Shown: one piece after another, positions 42,377-49,474 of the stretch
How the letters are laid out: each line of letters starts with the position of its first letter
Position numbering within the stretch: the stretch's first letter is position 1
Assembly (NCBI RefSeq): GCF_004348535.1
Contig: NZ_SMJX01000020.1
Coordinates: 1 to 49,474 of the forward strand
Reading direction: 5' to 3'
Source: Actinomadura sp. KC216
GTDB lineage: Bacteria; Actinomycetota; Actinomycetes; Streptosporangiales; Streptosporangiaceae
DNA length: 49,474 bases
The notes under the pieces: generated by a model
Database searches by the model: none
What the model saw: only the letters and a program-made list of their open reading frames with translations
What the model was told of the DNA's origin: nothing
Position numbers and translations under genes: made by a program

Positions 42377-43156
42377 GTGAAGTCCCTACCCGCACGTGCG
42401 CGACCCGCACGTGCGCACACCGCCACCGCGGCGGCCGTGACCGGGCTGCTGGCGACCTCACTCGCCGCCACCGCACCGGCCGCGAACGCGTCCACCGCGC
42501 ACTCACCCACCGCACCCGCGCCCGCCGCCGCACCCGTGGCCGCCGGCGCACCCGTGGCCGCCGGCGCACCCGGCGCGCCGTTCCGCACGACCGCCATCAC
42601 CGGCCTGGGCGGCGACCCCATCTACACCTCCGGAACCCGCTGCTCGCTCGGCTTCAACCTCAGGAGGGGCGACACCTACTTCTTCCTGACCGCCGGGCAC
42701 TGCACGCGGGCCGGCGGCACCTGGACCGACGCCTCCGGACGCACCCTCGGCATCACCGGCGGCACCAGCTTCCCCGGCAACGACTACGGCATCGTCCGGT
42801 ACGCCGCCCCTCCGCAGGACACGCAGGGCGGCGTCAGGGCGCACGGCGCGTTCTACGACATCACCGGCGTCACCACTCCCCAGGTGGGCCGGCCCGTGAC
42901 CGTCGCGGCCCCGTCCGGCACCCGGACCGGCCAGGTCAGGGCGCTGAACGTCACGGTGAACCACCAGGAGGGCGCCGTCACCGGGCTGATCCGCATCTCG
43001 GTGTGCAGCGAGCCGGGCGACAGCGGCGCACCCGTCTTCGCCGACCACCTCGCCATCGGGATCCTGGTCGGCGCCGAAGGCCGCTGCCCGGGAGGGACGT
43101 CGTTCGTCCAGCCCATCGGCGAGCCGCTCGACGCCTACGGATTGGAGGTCTACTGA
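42377..43156 (+). CDS. Secreted streptogrisin-like S1 serine protease without pro-domain
   Basis: A 259-residue secreted protein. A signal peptide covers about residues 1-38 (basic start, VTGLLATSLAATAPAANA). An Ala/Pro linker with a perfect duplicated VAAGAP follows, then a chymotrypsin-like domain from about residue 75. The catalytic triad is visible: His in FLTAGHC, Asp in GNDYGIV, Ser in EPGDSGAP. Cysteines in GTRCSLGFN and TAGHC match the streptogrisin disulfide. Unlike protease 2 there is no alpha-lytic-type pro-domain, which normally assists folding of this family. GTG 42377 lies 4 bases after GGAGG; the second protease has an equivalent spacing to its TTG. Confidence 0.88.
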   Translation: MKSLPARARPARAHTATAAAVTGLLATSLAATAPAANASTAHSPTAPAPAAAPVAAGAPVAAGAPGAPFRTTAITGLGGDPIYTSGTRCSLGFNLRRGDTYFFLTAGHCTRAGGTWTDASGRTLGITGGTSFPGNDYGIVRYAAPPQDTQGGVRAHGAFYDITGVTTPQVGRPVTVAAPSGTRTGQVRALNVTVNHQEGAVTGLIRISVCSEPGDSGAPVFADHLAIGILVGAEGRCPGGTSFVQPIGEPLDAYGLEVY

Positions 43157-43229
43157 CAGCTGCCGAATCGGCTCCTTTGGTCCGTTGCAGGCCGTGATTC
43201 CCGCACTGACCACGGAGCCGACCGTCAGG

Positions 43230-43259
43230 GTGACAAGCGCTCTGTTGTGAATTGGTCAC
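43230..43259. promoter_or_regulatory. Shared upstream element of protease 2 (inverted repeat)
   Basis: GTGACAA, then 18 bases, GGTCAC and TTTC downstream. Copy of the element at 42255, including downstream matches (GGGTGCGCCC and a GTGGAGGC ribosome site). One mismatch in the right arm. Confidence 0.6.
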
Positions 43260-43350
43260 TTTCTGCGTCTTTCGTCTGCCTTGACGCTTCCATCGCGATG
43301 ACCGGGTCCTCCGGTGCACCGGCAGGGTGCGCCCAACCCCCCGTGGAGGC

Positions 43351-44424
43351 ATGTTGAAGATCACCAAGAGGCGTGTGCTCACCGTCGCCGTTCCGGCGTC
43401 GACGGCCGCTCTCGTGGCGGGTGCGCTCGCCGTCGCTCCCACCATGACCACGACGTCGGCCGCAGCTCCCGTGGCCGCCGCCGCTCCCGCGAATCCCGGC
43501 GACACGTCAGCGAAGCTCGCCGAGCGGCTCGGCGCCCGGTCCGCGGGCTCCTACCTGAAGGGCGGCAAGCTCGTCGTCACGGTGACCGACGCCGAGGCCG
43601 CGCGGACCGTGCGCGACGCGGGCGCCGTCCCGCAGACCGTCGCGCGCAACGGCTCCTACCTCAAGAAGGTCATGTCCGCGCTCAAGCGGGACGCGACGAT
43701 CCCGGGCACCGCCTGGGCCGTCGACCCGGCCGCCAACCAGGTCCTGCTCACGCTGGACAGCACCGTCACCGGCGCGAAGCTGAAGAAGGTCCAGGCCGCC
43801 GCGGCCAAGCACGGCGCGGCCGTCCGGACCGAGCGGGTCGCCGGGAGGTTCCAGAAGTTCACGCTCGGCGGCGAGGCCATCCGCACCGGCGGATCCCGCT
43901 GCTCGCTGGGCTTCAACGTCAAGAAGGGAAGCGAGTACTACTTCGTCACCGCCGGGCACTGCACCAACATCGGCACGACGTGGACCGACAGCTCCGGGCG
44001 CACGCTCGGCAACGTGACGGGCAGCAGCTTCCCCGGTAACGACTACGGCATCGTGAAGTACTCGTCCGCTCCCGCCGACACCCAGGGCGCCGTCAGCCTC
44101 TATGGCCAGGGCACCCGGGACGTCACCGGCGCCGGCAACGCGGCGGTCGGGCAGCAGGTGACGCGCAGCGGCAGCACCACCCAGGTGCACAGCGGCTCCG
44201 TCAACGCCCTCAACCAGACCGTGAACTACCAGGAGGGCAGCGTCAGCGGCCTGATCCGCACGAACGTGTGCGCCGAGCCGGGCGACAGCGGCGGCTCGCT
44301 GATCGCCGGGTCGACCGCGATCGGCCTGACCTCCGGCGGCAGCGGCAACTGCTCGTCGGGCGGGACGACGTTCTTCCAGCCCGTCACCGAGCCGCTGCAG
44401 GTGTACGGCGTCGAGGTCTACTGA
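43351..44424 (+). CDS. Secreted streptogrisin-like S1 serine protease with pro-domain
   Basis: About 357 residues. A signal peptide (residues 1-38, [20 protein letters not shown]) is followed by a pro-domain (about 45-170, including [19 protein letters not shown]), then the mature S1 protease from about [17 protein letters not shown]. The triad is TAGHC (His), GNDYGIV (Asp) and EPGDSGGS (Ser); the C-terminus [10 protein letters not shown] is typical of streptogrisins. The pro-domain is expected to fold the enzyme and be cleaved off. Either ATG 43351 or TTG 43354 may be the start; the TTG has the same 4-base spacing to GGAGG as protease 1. It is paralogous to protease 1. Confidence 0.92.
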   Translation: MLKITKRRVLTVAVPASTAALVAGALAVAPTMTTTSAAAPVAAAAPANPGDTSAKLAERLGARSAGSYLKGGKLVVTVTDAEAARTVRDAGAVPQTVARNGSYLKKVMSALKRDATIPGTAWAVDPAANQVLLTLDSTVTGAKLKKVQAAAAKHGAAVRTERVAGRFQKFTLGGEAIRTGGSRCSLGFNVKKGSEYYFVTAGHCTNIGTTWTDSSGRTLGNVTGSSFPGNDYGIVKYSSAPADTQGAVSLYGQGTRDVTGAGNAAVGQQVTRSGSTTQVHSGSVNALNQTVNYQEGSVSGLIRTNVCAEPGDSGGSLIAGSTAIGLTSGGSGNCSSGGTTFFQPVTEPLQVYGVEVY

Positions 44425-44464
44425 TCCGCTGATCCACCGATCGGCTGATCGACCGGCACGAGAA

Positions 44465-44506
44465 GGCGGGCCGCCTCCGCACGGACTCCCGTGGAGGCGG
44501 CCCGCC
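44465..44506. terminator. Bidirectional terminator between convergent genes
   Basis: GGCGGGCCGCCTCC, 14 bases, GGAGGCGGCCCGCC: a perfect 14-bp stem between protease 2 and the convergent thioesterase gene. Confidence 0.85.
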
Positions 44507-44521
44507 GCTCTCCGCCCGGGC

Positions 44522-45259
44522 TCAGGGGGCGGCGGGGACTTCGAGCGTGCGGAGGATCTCCGCGATGACGTCCTGCTGCCGTTCGACCAGGTAGAAGTGC
44601 CCGCCGGGCAGGACGGTGAGCGCGAACCGCCCGTCGGTGACCTCCGCCCATCCGGCGGCCTGCCGCTCGGTCACCTCCGGGTCGTCGTCCCCGATGATCG
44701 CGGTCACCGGGACGGTCAGCCGGACGCCCGCCCGGTGCGCGTAGTTCTCGACCAGCGCGAAGTCGTTCCGGACGTACGGCAGGACGAGCTCGCGCAGCTC
44801 CGGGTCGCGCAGCGCCTCGGCGTCGGTGCCGCCGAGCTTCACCATCTCCTCGATCACGCCGTCATCGTCCCGGTCGGAGATGCGGGCGTCGTCGCGGTCG
44901 TGCGGCGGGCACGTGCCGGACACGAAGAGATGGACCGGGGCGGTGCCCCGCTCCTGCAGCAGCCGCGCCACCTCGTACGCCACGACGGCGCCCATGCTGT
45001 GCCCGAACAGCGCGGCCGGGCGGTCGATCAGCGGCGCCATCGCCCCGGCGATGAGCCGGGCGAGCTGGTGCGCGTCGGCGACGAGGGGGTCGCCCATCCG
45101 GTCGGCGCGTCCCGGGTACCGGACGGCGTGGACCTCGACGGCCGGGTTGATCTCCTTGGCCCACGACCGGTAGAACACCGCGGACCCGCCCGCGTGCGGC
45201 AGGCAGAACAGCCGCAGCGACGCCCAGGGACGGCTCTCGGCGCAGTGGAACCAAGTCAC
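44522..45259 (-). CDS. Type II thioesterase (alpha/beta hydrolase)
   Basis: A 245-residue soluble enzyme of the RifR/TEII family. The opening RLFCLPHAGGSAVFYRSW, the nucleophile elbow FGHSMGA, and GGHFYLVE with the catalytic histidine are all present; the acid is likely in IIGDDDPEV. TEIIs remove wrong acyl or aminoacyl groups from carrier proteins of PKS or NRPS systems. No PKS or NRPS gene lies in this window, so it may serve a distant cluster. GTG 45259 follows GAGGAG by 7 bases. Confidence 0.9.
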   Translation of the reverse strand: MTWFHCAESRPWASLRLFCLPHAGGSAVFYRSWAKEINPAVEVHAVRYPGRADRMGDPLVADAHQLARLIAGAMAPLIDRPAALFGHSMGAVVAYEVARLLQERGTAPVHLFVSGTCPPHDRDDARISDRDDDGVIEEMVKLGGTDAEALRDPELRELVLPYVRNDFALVENYAHRAGVRLTVPVTAIIGDDDPEVTERQAAGWAEVTDGRFALTVLPGGHFYLVERQQDVIAEILRTLEVPAAP

Positions 45260-45405
45260 GTGATCACTCCTCCTCACGGCGGCGGACGCGCCGGTCTCCG
45301 CCGCCACCCTAAGGCCCCGCGCGCCGGGCCCCCGAACGCCTGGCCCCGGACGCGGGTGCGGCCCCGGACGCCCGCGAGAGCGCCCGGGACCGCGTCGGCC
45401 AAGCG

Positions 45406-47073
45406 TCAGAAGCGCAGGCCGTAGGCGCGGGTCACGGTCTGCTGGACCGAGTTCCCGGAGCCGTCGGAGGCGTTGAAGCGCAGGGCCACAAAGCCGTTGT
45501 GCGACCAGGGATGGGTGACGTTGCCGGTCCAGCGGTCGGTGCCGCTGACGGTCAGCGGCACGTTGACCCAGGTGGCGCCGTCGTTGAAGGACGCCTGCAG
45601 CGAGATCGAGGACACCGCGGACCCGCCCGTGGCACGCTCCACGGCCACGGTCAGCGGGAACGTCGTGCCGGGCGCCGCGCGCCCGCTGCTGTCGAAGGCG
45701 CCGGTGATCCGCGGCTGGAGCAGGCTGTGCTGGTTCTCGAACGGGTCTCCGGGCCGTTCGGCGGAGGTGAACGTCCACCGCGCGTCGATCTTCGTGACGT
45801 ACTTCGACCAGCCGGTGGTGCGCTGCGTCGACATGACCGCCTGGTAGGTGGCGGACTCGGGCGGCACCGCGAAGTCACCGGCCAGCGGGTTGGTGCTCAC
45901 GCCGACCAGTGCCCCGTTGCGGTAGAGGGTGACCGTGCCGGTCGTCCCCCTGGTGGTGTTGCCGCTGAGGTTCTCGTGGCCCTGCTGGCCCGTGTTCGTC
46001 ACCAGCGGACGGACGAAGATCGTCCCCTCCCCGTGCCCGACGTTCACGGTCGGCCCGAACGCGGCCTTGTTGAACGTCTCGGAATGGGTGCCGCCCGCCG
46101 TGTACGCGCGCCACGCGAGCTGGTTCTCCGGCACCTGGACGGTGTCGAGGTTGTAGAAGTAGCTGCCCTTCCACTTCACGTTGTTCGCGGAGTAGTAGAC
46201 CTGCTGGCTGCTCGGCGCGCTGGCGGGAATGGTGAGCCCGAGCGTCTCCCCGCCGATGCCGCTGAAGTCGATGAGCGAGACGTGCGGCCCGACGCCCTCG
46301 GAGGGGATCCCCTGGGACGCGAAGGTCGTGTTCACCAGCGCCAGGTTCCCCGCCGTCGCGGTGAACGTCAGGTTCGCGGGGATCCGGCCGGTCGTCGAGA
46401 ACGCGAGCTTGTACGCCCGCGTGTTCGTCGGCTCGGTCTTGGCCTCGGCGTAGGTGAAGTGGTACGGCCGGGTCGTGCTGGCCGACGGCCAGCTGCGCAG
46501 GGTGGTCCCCGGCCGGCCGCTCACGGTCGCGGAGATCTCCTGCCCGGCGATCGTCTGGATGATCTGGGCGTGGCTGTGGAACTCGGTCGCGGTCGCCGAC
46601 GGGCTGACCGACGTGATCTCCGTGGCCGTCCGGGCGTCCATGGTGAGGTCGACGTCACCGGACACGGTCAGCGTGGGGTTGCCGTACAGGGCCAGGTCCG
46701 TTGGCGCGAACGGGTCGCCCGTGAGGACGATCCCGGTCAGGCTGTAGTCGCCGGCCGGGACGACGCCGGTGAGCGTCGCACCGGACTCGGTGAGCGGGTA
46801 CTCCGCGCCGCTCGCCAGATCGATCAGGCTCGCCAGGGGCGCCACCGCCTGGCCGTCGAGATTGATGCCGCGGAGCGTGATCGCGTGGTCGGCCGCCGCG
46901 CTGACCCGCGCGGGGGGCTTGATCTTGCTGTGTCCCAGCTTGAAGTAGGGCTTCCCGGACAGAAGATCGCGTGCCTGGGGCTTCTTGGCCTCGTCGGCCG
47001 CGGCCGTCTGTACGGGGACGAGTAACGCCGCGATGGCGGCGACACTGATCAGGGCTGTTCTCCAGCGCCTCAC
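45406..47073 (-). CDS. Large secreted protein, non-catalytic, beta-rich
   Basis: A 555-residue secreted protein with a clear signal peptide (RRWRTALISVAAIAALLVPV, cut near AAADEA). The rest is Thr/Ser/Gly-rich with strand-forming repeats. The order of segments (ITLRGINLDGQAV, VPAGDYSLTGIV, then AYTAGGTHSETFN) resembles the non-catalytic C-terminal half of large actinomycete subtilisin-type (S8) peptidases. No catalytic Asp-His-Ser triad is visible, so it is not a protease by itself. It may be an orphaned accessory domain protein or a binding module. Its promoter lies within 47074-47233. Confidence 0.7.
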   Translation of the reverse strand: MRRWRTALISVAAIAALLVPVQTAAADEAKKPQARDLLSGKPYFKLGHSKIKPPARVSAAADHAITLRGINLDGQAVAPLASLIDLASGAEYPLTESGATLTGVVPAGDYSLTGIVLTGDPFAPTDLALYGNPTLTVSGDVDLTMDARTATEITSVSPSATATEFHSHAQIIQTIAGQEISATVSGRPGTTLRSWPSASTTRPYHFTYAEAKTEPTNTRAYKLAFSTTGRIPANLTFTATAGNLALVNTTFASQGIPSEGVGPHVSLIDFSGIGGETLGLTIPASAPSSQQVYYSANNVKWKGSYFYNLDTVQVPENQLAWRAYTAGGTHSETFNKAAFGPTVNVGHGEGTIFVRPLVTNTGQQGHENLSGNTTRGTTGTVTLYRNGALVGVSTNPLAGDFAVPPESATYQAVMSTQRTTGWSKYVTKIDARWTFTSAERPGDPFENQHSLLQPRITGAFDSSGRAAPGTTFPLTVAVERATGGSAVSSISLQASFNDGATWVNVPLTVSGTDRWTGNVTHPWSHNGFVALRFNASDGSGNSVQQTVTRAYGLRF

Positions 47074-47232
47074 CGTAGTTCCCTTCTGTTCGATGACAGA
47101 GGTCGTGTGAGTGGGCGCAGAACCGGATGAGAAATCCTTGGAAGGATCACCTGCGGGGAGTTCCGTCCCGGATTACAGGACGACCATATCCTCGATCTTG
47201 GTCGCGCAGGCGTGGCATACCTCACACCCGTG

Positions 47233-48147
47233 TCAGATTTCAAGAACGGCCTTGCCGGGAATGCTTCTTTTCTTGCCTTGGAACGCTTCACGGGTCTCGT
47301 CCAGGGGATGGACGGCCCCGACATGGGCCCGCAGCTCGCCCGTCCCGGCGCGCCCCGCCAGCTCGGCGAGCTGCCCGCGGTCAGGCTCGACGATGAAGAA
47401 CACGGCACGCCCGCCCACGGGCGAGACGGGCGGCGGCGCCGTGATCGAGACGAGAGCGCCCCCCGCCCTGACCGCGCCCGCGGACTGTTCGAGCAGCTCA
47501 CCCCCGATGGTGTCGAACACGAGGTCGACCGCCCCGACGGCGTCCGCGAAGCTCTGCGTCTCCAGGTCGACGAACTCATGCGCGCCCATCTTCAACGCGA
47601 GGTCGGCCGCGCGCCCCCGTCCGGTACCGATGACGCGCGCCCCGGCCTGCCGAGCCAGCTGAACAGCCAGTACACCGGTACCTCCCCCCGCGCCATGGAC
47701 GACGACCGTCTGCCCGGCCTCCAGTCCCCCGTGCACGAAGAGCCCCTGCCAGGCCGTCAGCCCCGACAGCGGCAGCGCGGCCGCATCGGTGAAGGAGAGG
47801 GAGGGCGGCATCAGCGCGAGGTTCCGCGCCTCCACCGCCACGTACTCGGCCGCCGCCCCGTCCCCGTGCCAGTCGGTCAGGCCGAAAACCCGGTCGCCCA
47901 CCGCGAACCCGGTGGTGCCGTACCTGACCTCGGCGACCTCCCCGGCGACGTCGTGCGCGGGGATGGACGGCGTCCGGTCCCGCCCGGCCCGGTCGACCCA
48001 CGTCCCGGGCCAGTCGAGCTCGTCCGGCACGAACCCGGCCGCCCGCACGCGCACCAGGACGTCCCCGGTGGCCATCTGCGGCAACGGCGCGTCCTCCAGG
48101 ACAAGCCCGTCACTGCCCCCACGCTCATGAATCCGTACCGCTCGCAT
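47233..48147 (-). CDS. Zinc-independent MDR-family oxidoreductase (quinone oxidoreductase-like)
   Basis: A 304-residue medium-chain dehydrogenase/reductase. The N-terminal catalytic part begins MRAVRIHERGG and contains PAHDVAGEVAEV; the Rossmann loop is VVVHGAGGGTGVLAVQLA near residue 145. Zinc-binding cysteines are absent, as in NADPH:quinone reductases. It probably reduces a quinone or enone using NADPH. ATG 48147 is the start. Confidence 0.9.
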   Translation of the reverse strand: MRAVRIHERGGSDGLVLEDAPLPQMATGDVLVRVRAAGFVPDELDWPGTWVDRAGRDRTPSIPAHDVAGEVAEVRYGTTGFAVGDRVFGLTDWHGDGAAAEYVAVEARNLALMPPSLSFTDAAALPLSGLTAWQGLFVHGGLEAGQTVVVHGAGGGTGVLAVQLARQAGARVIGTGRGRAADLALKMGAHEFVDLETQSFADAVGAVDLVFDTIGGELLEQSAGAVRAGGALVSITAPPPVSPVGGRAVFFIVEPDRGQLAELAGRAGTGELRAHVGAVHPLDETREAFQGKKRSIPGKAVLEI

Positions 48148-48216
48148 CGTGCCCGTCCCCCCAACTCGAAGACTTCCTCGCCAGGGAGACGACACACCAC
48201 CCGGACCTGTGACAGC

Positions 48217-48807
48217 TCAGTCGAACTTGGACGTGTCCAGCTGGATCTCGAACGGTTTCGGCAGAGGAAGTGCCTTGCCGAAGGGCACCTGATCGGTATG
48301 CCCGTACTCCTCCCCGTCCGGCCGGCTGAAGAGGCTCACTCTCTCCTCTTCCCGGTCCACCAGCAGGTAGAACGGAATTCCCGCCCGCGCATACCCGGTA
48401 CGTTTGGCCTCCCGGTCCCGCCTCGGCCTGGAGGACGTCACCTCGACGACCATGACGATGGAGTCGTCATCCTGGACGGGCATCCACGATGGGGCCCGGT
48501 GAAAGGCGTCCGGCTCAACGTAGACGAAGGTGATGTCCGGAATCACGCGATTGTCCGGATGCCCGTCAACGCCCGGCACTTGAAGGCCCTTGTTACCGGA
48601 GCACTCGAGTTCGGCGGCGCTCTTCCGGATGACCTGGTGGATGATCGTGGCGACGCATCGCTCATGGTCACCTAGCGGGGGTGGGGTCACGACGATCTCT
48701 CCGTCGATCAGCTCGGCTCGGAAGCCCTCGGGGGTATCAAGGGCGAGGAAACCTTCCAGGAGAACGTCGTCTCCCTGCGACAGAGGCTCATCAACCATCA
48801 CAGTCAT
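48217..48807 (-). CDS. Uma2-family protein (DUF820, PD-(D/E)xK nuclease fold)
   Basis: A 196-residue protein. The fold's catalytic signature is visible as PDITFVYVE (Asp), VMVVEVTS (Glu/Val/Thr strand) and the DREAKRTGYARAGIPFYLLVD segment with the lysine. Uma2 proteins are common in actinomycetes and cyanobacteria, often in many copies, and their function is unknown. ATG 48807 follows GGAGC. It stands alone, diverging from the next gene. Confidence 0.88.
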   Translation of the reverse strand: MTVMVDEPLSQGDDVLLEGFLALDTPEGFRAELIDGEIVVTPPPLGDHERCVATIIHQVIRKSAAELECSGNKGLQVPGVDGHPDNRVIPDITFVYVEPDAFHRAPSWMPVQDDDSIVMVVEVTSSRPRRDREAKRTGYARAGIPFYLLVDREEERVSLFSRPDGEEYGHTDQVPFGKALPLPKPFEIQLDTSKFD

Positions 48808-48954
48808 GCCCTGCTCCTTTCCTCGCAAGCGAGTATATGAGCAGAGCGTCACCTTTCGCATACAGATCGTGACAACCCGAGCTTTCGCCCCCAGCCTACG
48901 GCCGAGACTCGCCAGATGCAGGTAGGTCGGGGCGTGAGTGGGAACGGTTTGTCT

Positions 48955-49197
48955 ATGGATGAGCGAGATGTGGGGCGCGGGGACGTTCAGGAGCTCACGG
49001 ACTTCGAGCTGACCGTGTACGAGACCGTGGCGGAGATCGACAAGGACGGCGGGGCGGCGGACTTCGACACGATCGGGCGGCTGGTGGGCGGGCCCGAGGA
49101 GGACCTGTGGGCCGCGCTCGGGCACCTGGTCGCGATCAACCACGTGCACTCGACCCGCCAGGGGTACGTGCTGGGGCCGCACGACTGGGCGCCCTGA
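48955..49197 (+). CDS. Small helical protein, winged-helix-like
   Basis: An 80-residue acidic protein. The layout ELTDFELTVYETVAEI, then DFDTIGRLVGGPEEDLWAAL and an HSTRQGYVLGP beta-hairpin suggests a small winged-helix fold of a type seen next to regulators in actinomycetes. No family is recognised with certainty. ATG 48955 is chosen; a weak GGGAACGG site precedes it. Confidence 0.65.
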   Translation: MDERDVGRGDVQELTDFELTVYETVAEIDKDGGAADFDTIGRLVGGPEEDLWAALGHLVAINHVHSTRQGYVLGPHDWAP

Positions 49198-49285
49198 CCG
49201 GGTCCCGCTGGGCGGGAAGCGCCGGTGAGGCGGGCGGCGGGGTGCGGCAGGATGGCCGCGGGACCAGCGTGGGGAGGCCGCGGGG

Positions 49286-49474
49286 ATGGAGCTCGTCGTC
49301 ACCGAGGAGCAGCGGGAGCTGCGGGACGCGCTGCGGCGCCTGTTCGCCGACCGGTCGCCGTCCGGCGAGGTGCGGCGGCTGATGCGGACGGCCGAGGGCT
49401 ACGACCCCGGGCTGTGGGCGCTGATGGCGGAGCAGCTCGGGCTGCAGGGCCTCGCGATCCCCGAGGTGCACGGC
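49286..49474 (+). CDS. Acyl-CoA dehydrogenase (partial, 3' end outside window)
   Basis: The first 63 residues of an acyl-CoA dehydrogenase: VTEEQRELRDALRRLF and WALMAEQLGLQGLAIPE form the typical N-terminal helical domain. ATG 49286 follows GGGGAGG. The catalytic base and FAD-binding parts lie beyond the window. Confidence 0.85.
   Translation, partial: MELVVTEEQRELRDALRRLFADRSPSGEVRRLMRTAEGYDPGLWALMAEQLGLQGLAIPEVHG

Noticed and set aside
1..49474. CRISPR array, rRNA or tRNA genes, intact transposase or integrase
   Set aside because: No regularly spaced palindromic repeats, cloverleaf-like segments or DDE/tyrosine recombinase motifs were recognised by eye; a tRNAscan or profile search could still find a missed one.

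Overview
The window is high-GC DNA with actinomycete-style genes: dense packing, GTG/TTG starts, GTGA stop/start overlaps, and actinobacterial families (SARP and LAL regulators, streptogrisin-like proteases, an AmfS/SapB-type class III lanthipeptide, Uma2). A filamentous actinomycete, perhaps of the Thermomonosporaceae/Actinomadura type, is my inference; there is no rRNA or other phylogenetic marker here.

Positions 1-7000 look like a worn accessory region. It opens with the 3' part of a gene for a long disordered Pro/Glu/Asp-rich protein ending in a hydrophobic segment, overlapped by two small genes that are paralogues of each other. Then come an operator-like pair of overlapping palindromes, a frameshifted XRE-type regulator, a SAM methyltransferase, an orphan HsdM-HsdS-like DNA methyltransferase, and a fragment resembling the end of an RNase H.

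Positions 7000-25130 hold an Eis-like acetyltransferase; a tight four-gene operon (SDR epimerase, SCP2-like/DUF218 fusion, HAD phosphatase, MFS transporter); a large SF1 helicase with a C-terminal nuclease domain; an AfsR-type SARP regulator with a drug-export MFS; an SPFH / ribbon-helix-helix / GPP34 operon preceded by a perfect 16-bp palindrome; a PlsC acyltransferase; and a fused anti-sigma-type kinase plus ankyrin protein.

Positions 25150-33660 are mostly housekeeping or regulatory: MscS channel, CocE/NonD hydrolase, Bcp peroxiredoxin, GGCT-like protein, GT4 glycosyltransferase, LAL-type LuxR regulator.

Positions 33897-40696 form the centrepiece, a compact class III lanthipeptide locus (AmfS/SapB type): LanKC synthetase, a 36-residue precursor whose gene has been missed because it is so short, two ABC exporter half-transporters, and a convergent NarL-type response regulator. 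The motif defects of the two ABC proteins are complementary, so all of them fall into one composite ATP site. A perfect 14-bp hairpin separates the precursor gene from the exporter genes.

Positions 41000-49474 carry an ornithine cyclodeaminase-like gene, two streptogrisin-like secreted proteases sharing a duplicated upstream element (one lacks a pro-domain), a type II thioesterase without any NRPS/PKS, a large secreted protein, a quinone-oxidoreductase-like MDR, a Uma2 nuclease-fold protein, a small helical protein, and the start of an acyl-CoA dehydrogenase. No rRNA, tRNA, CRISPR array or intact transposase was seen.
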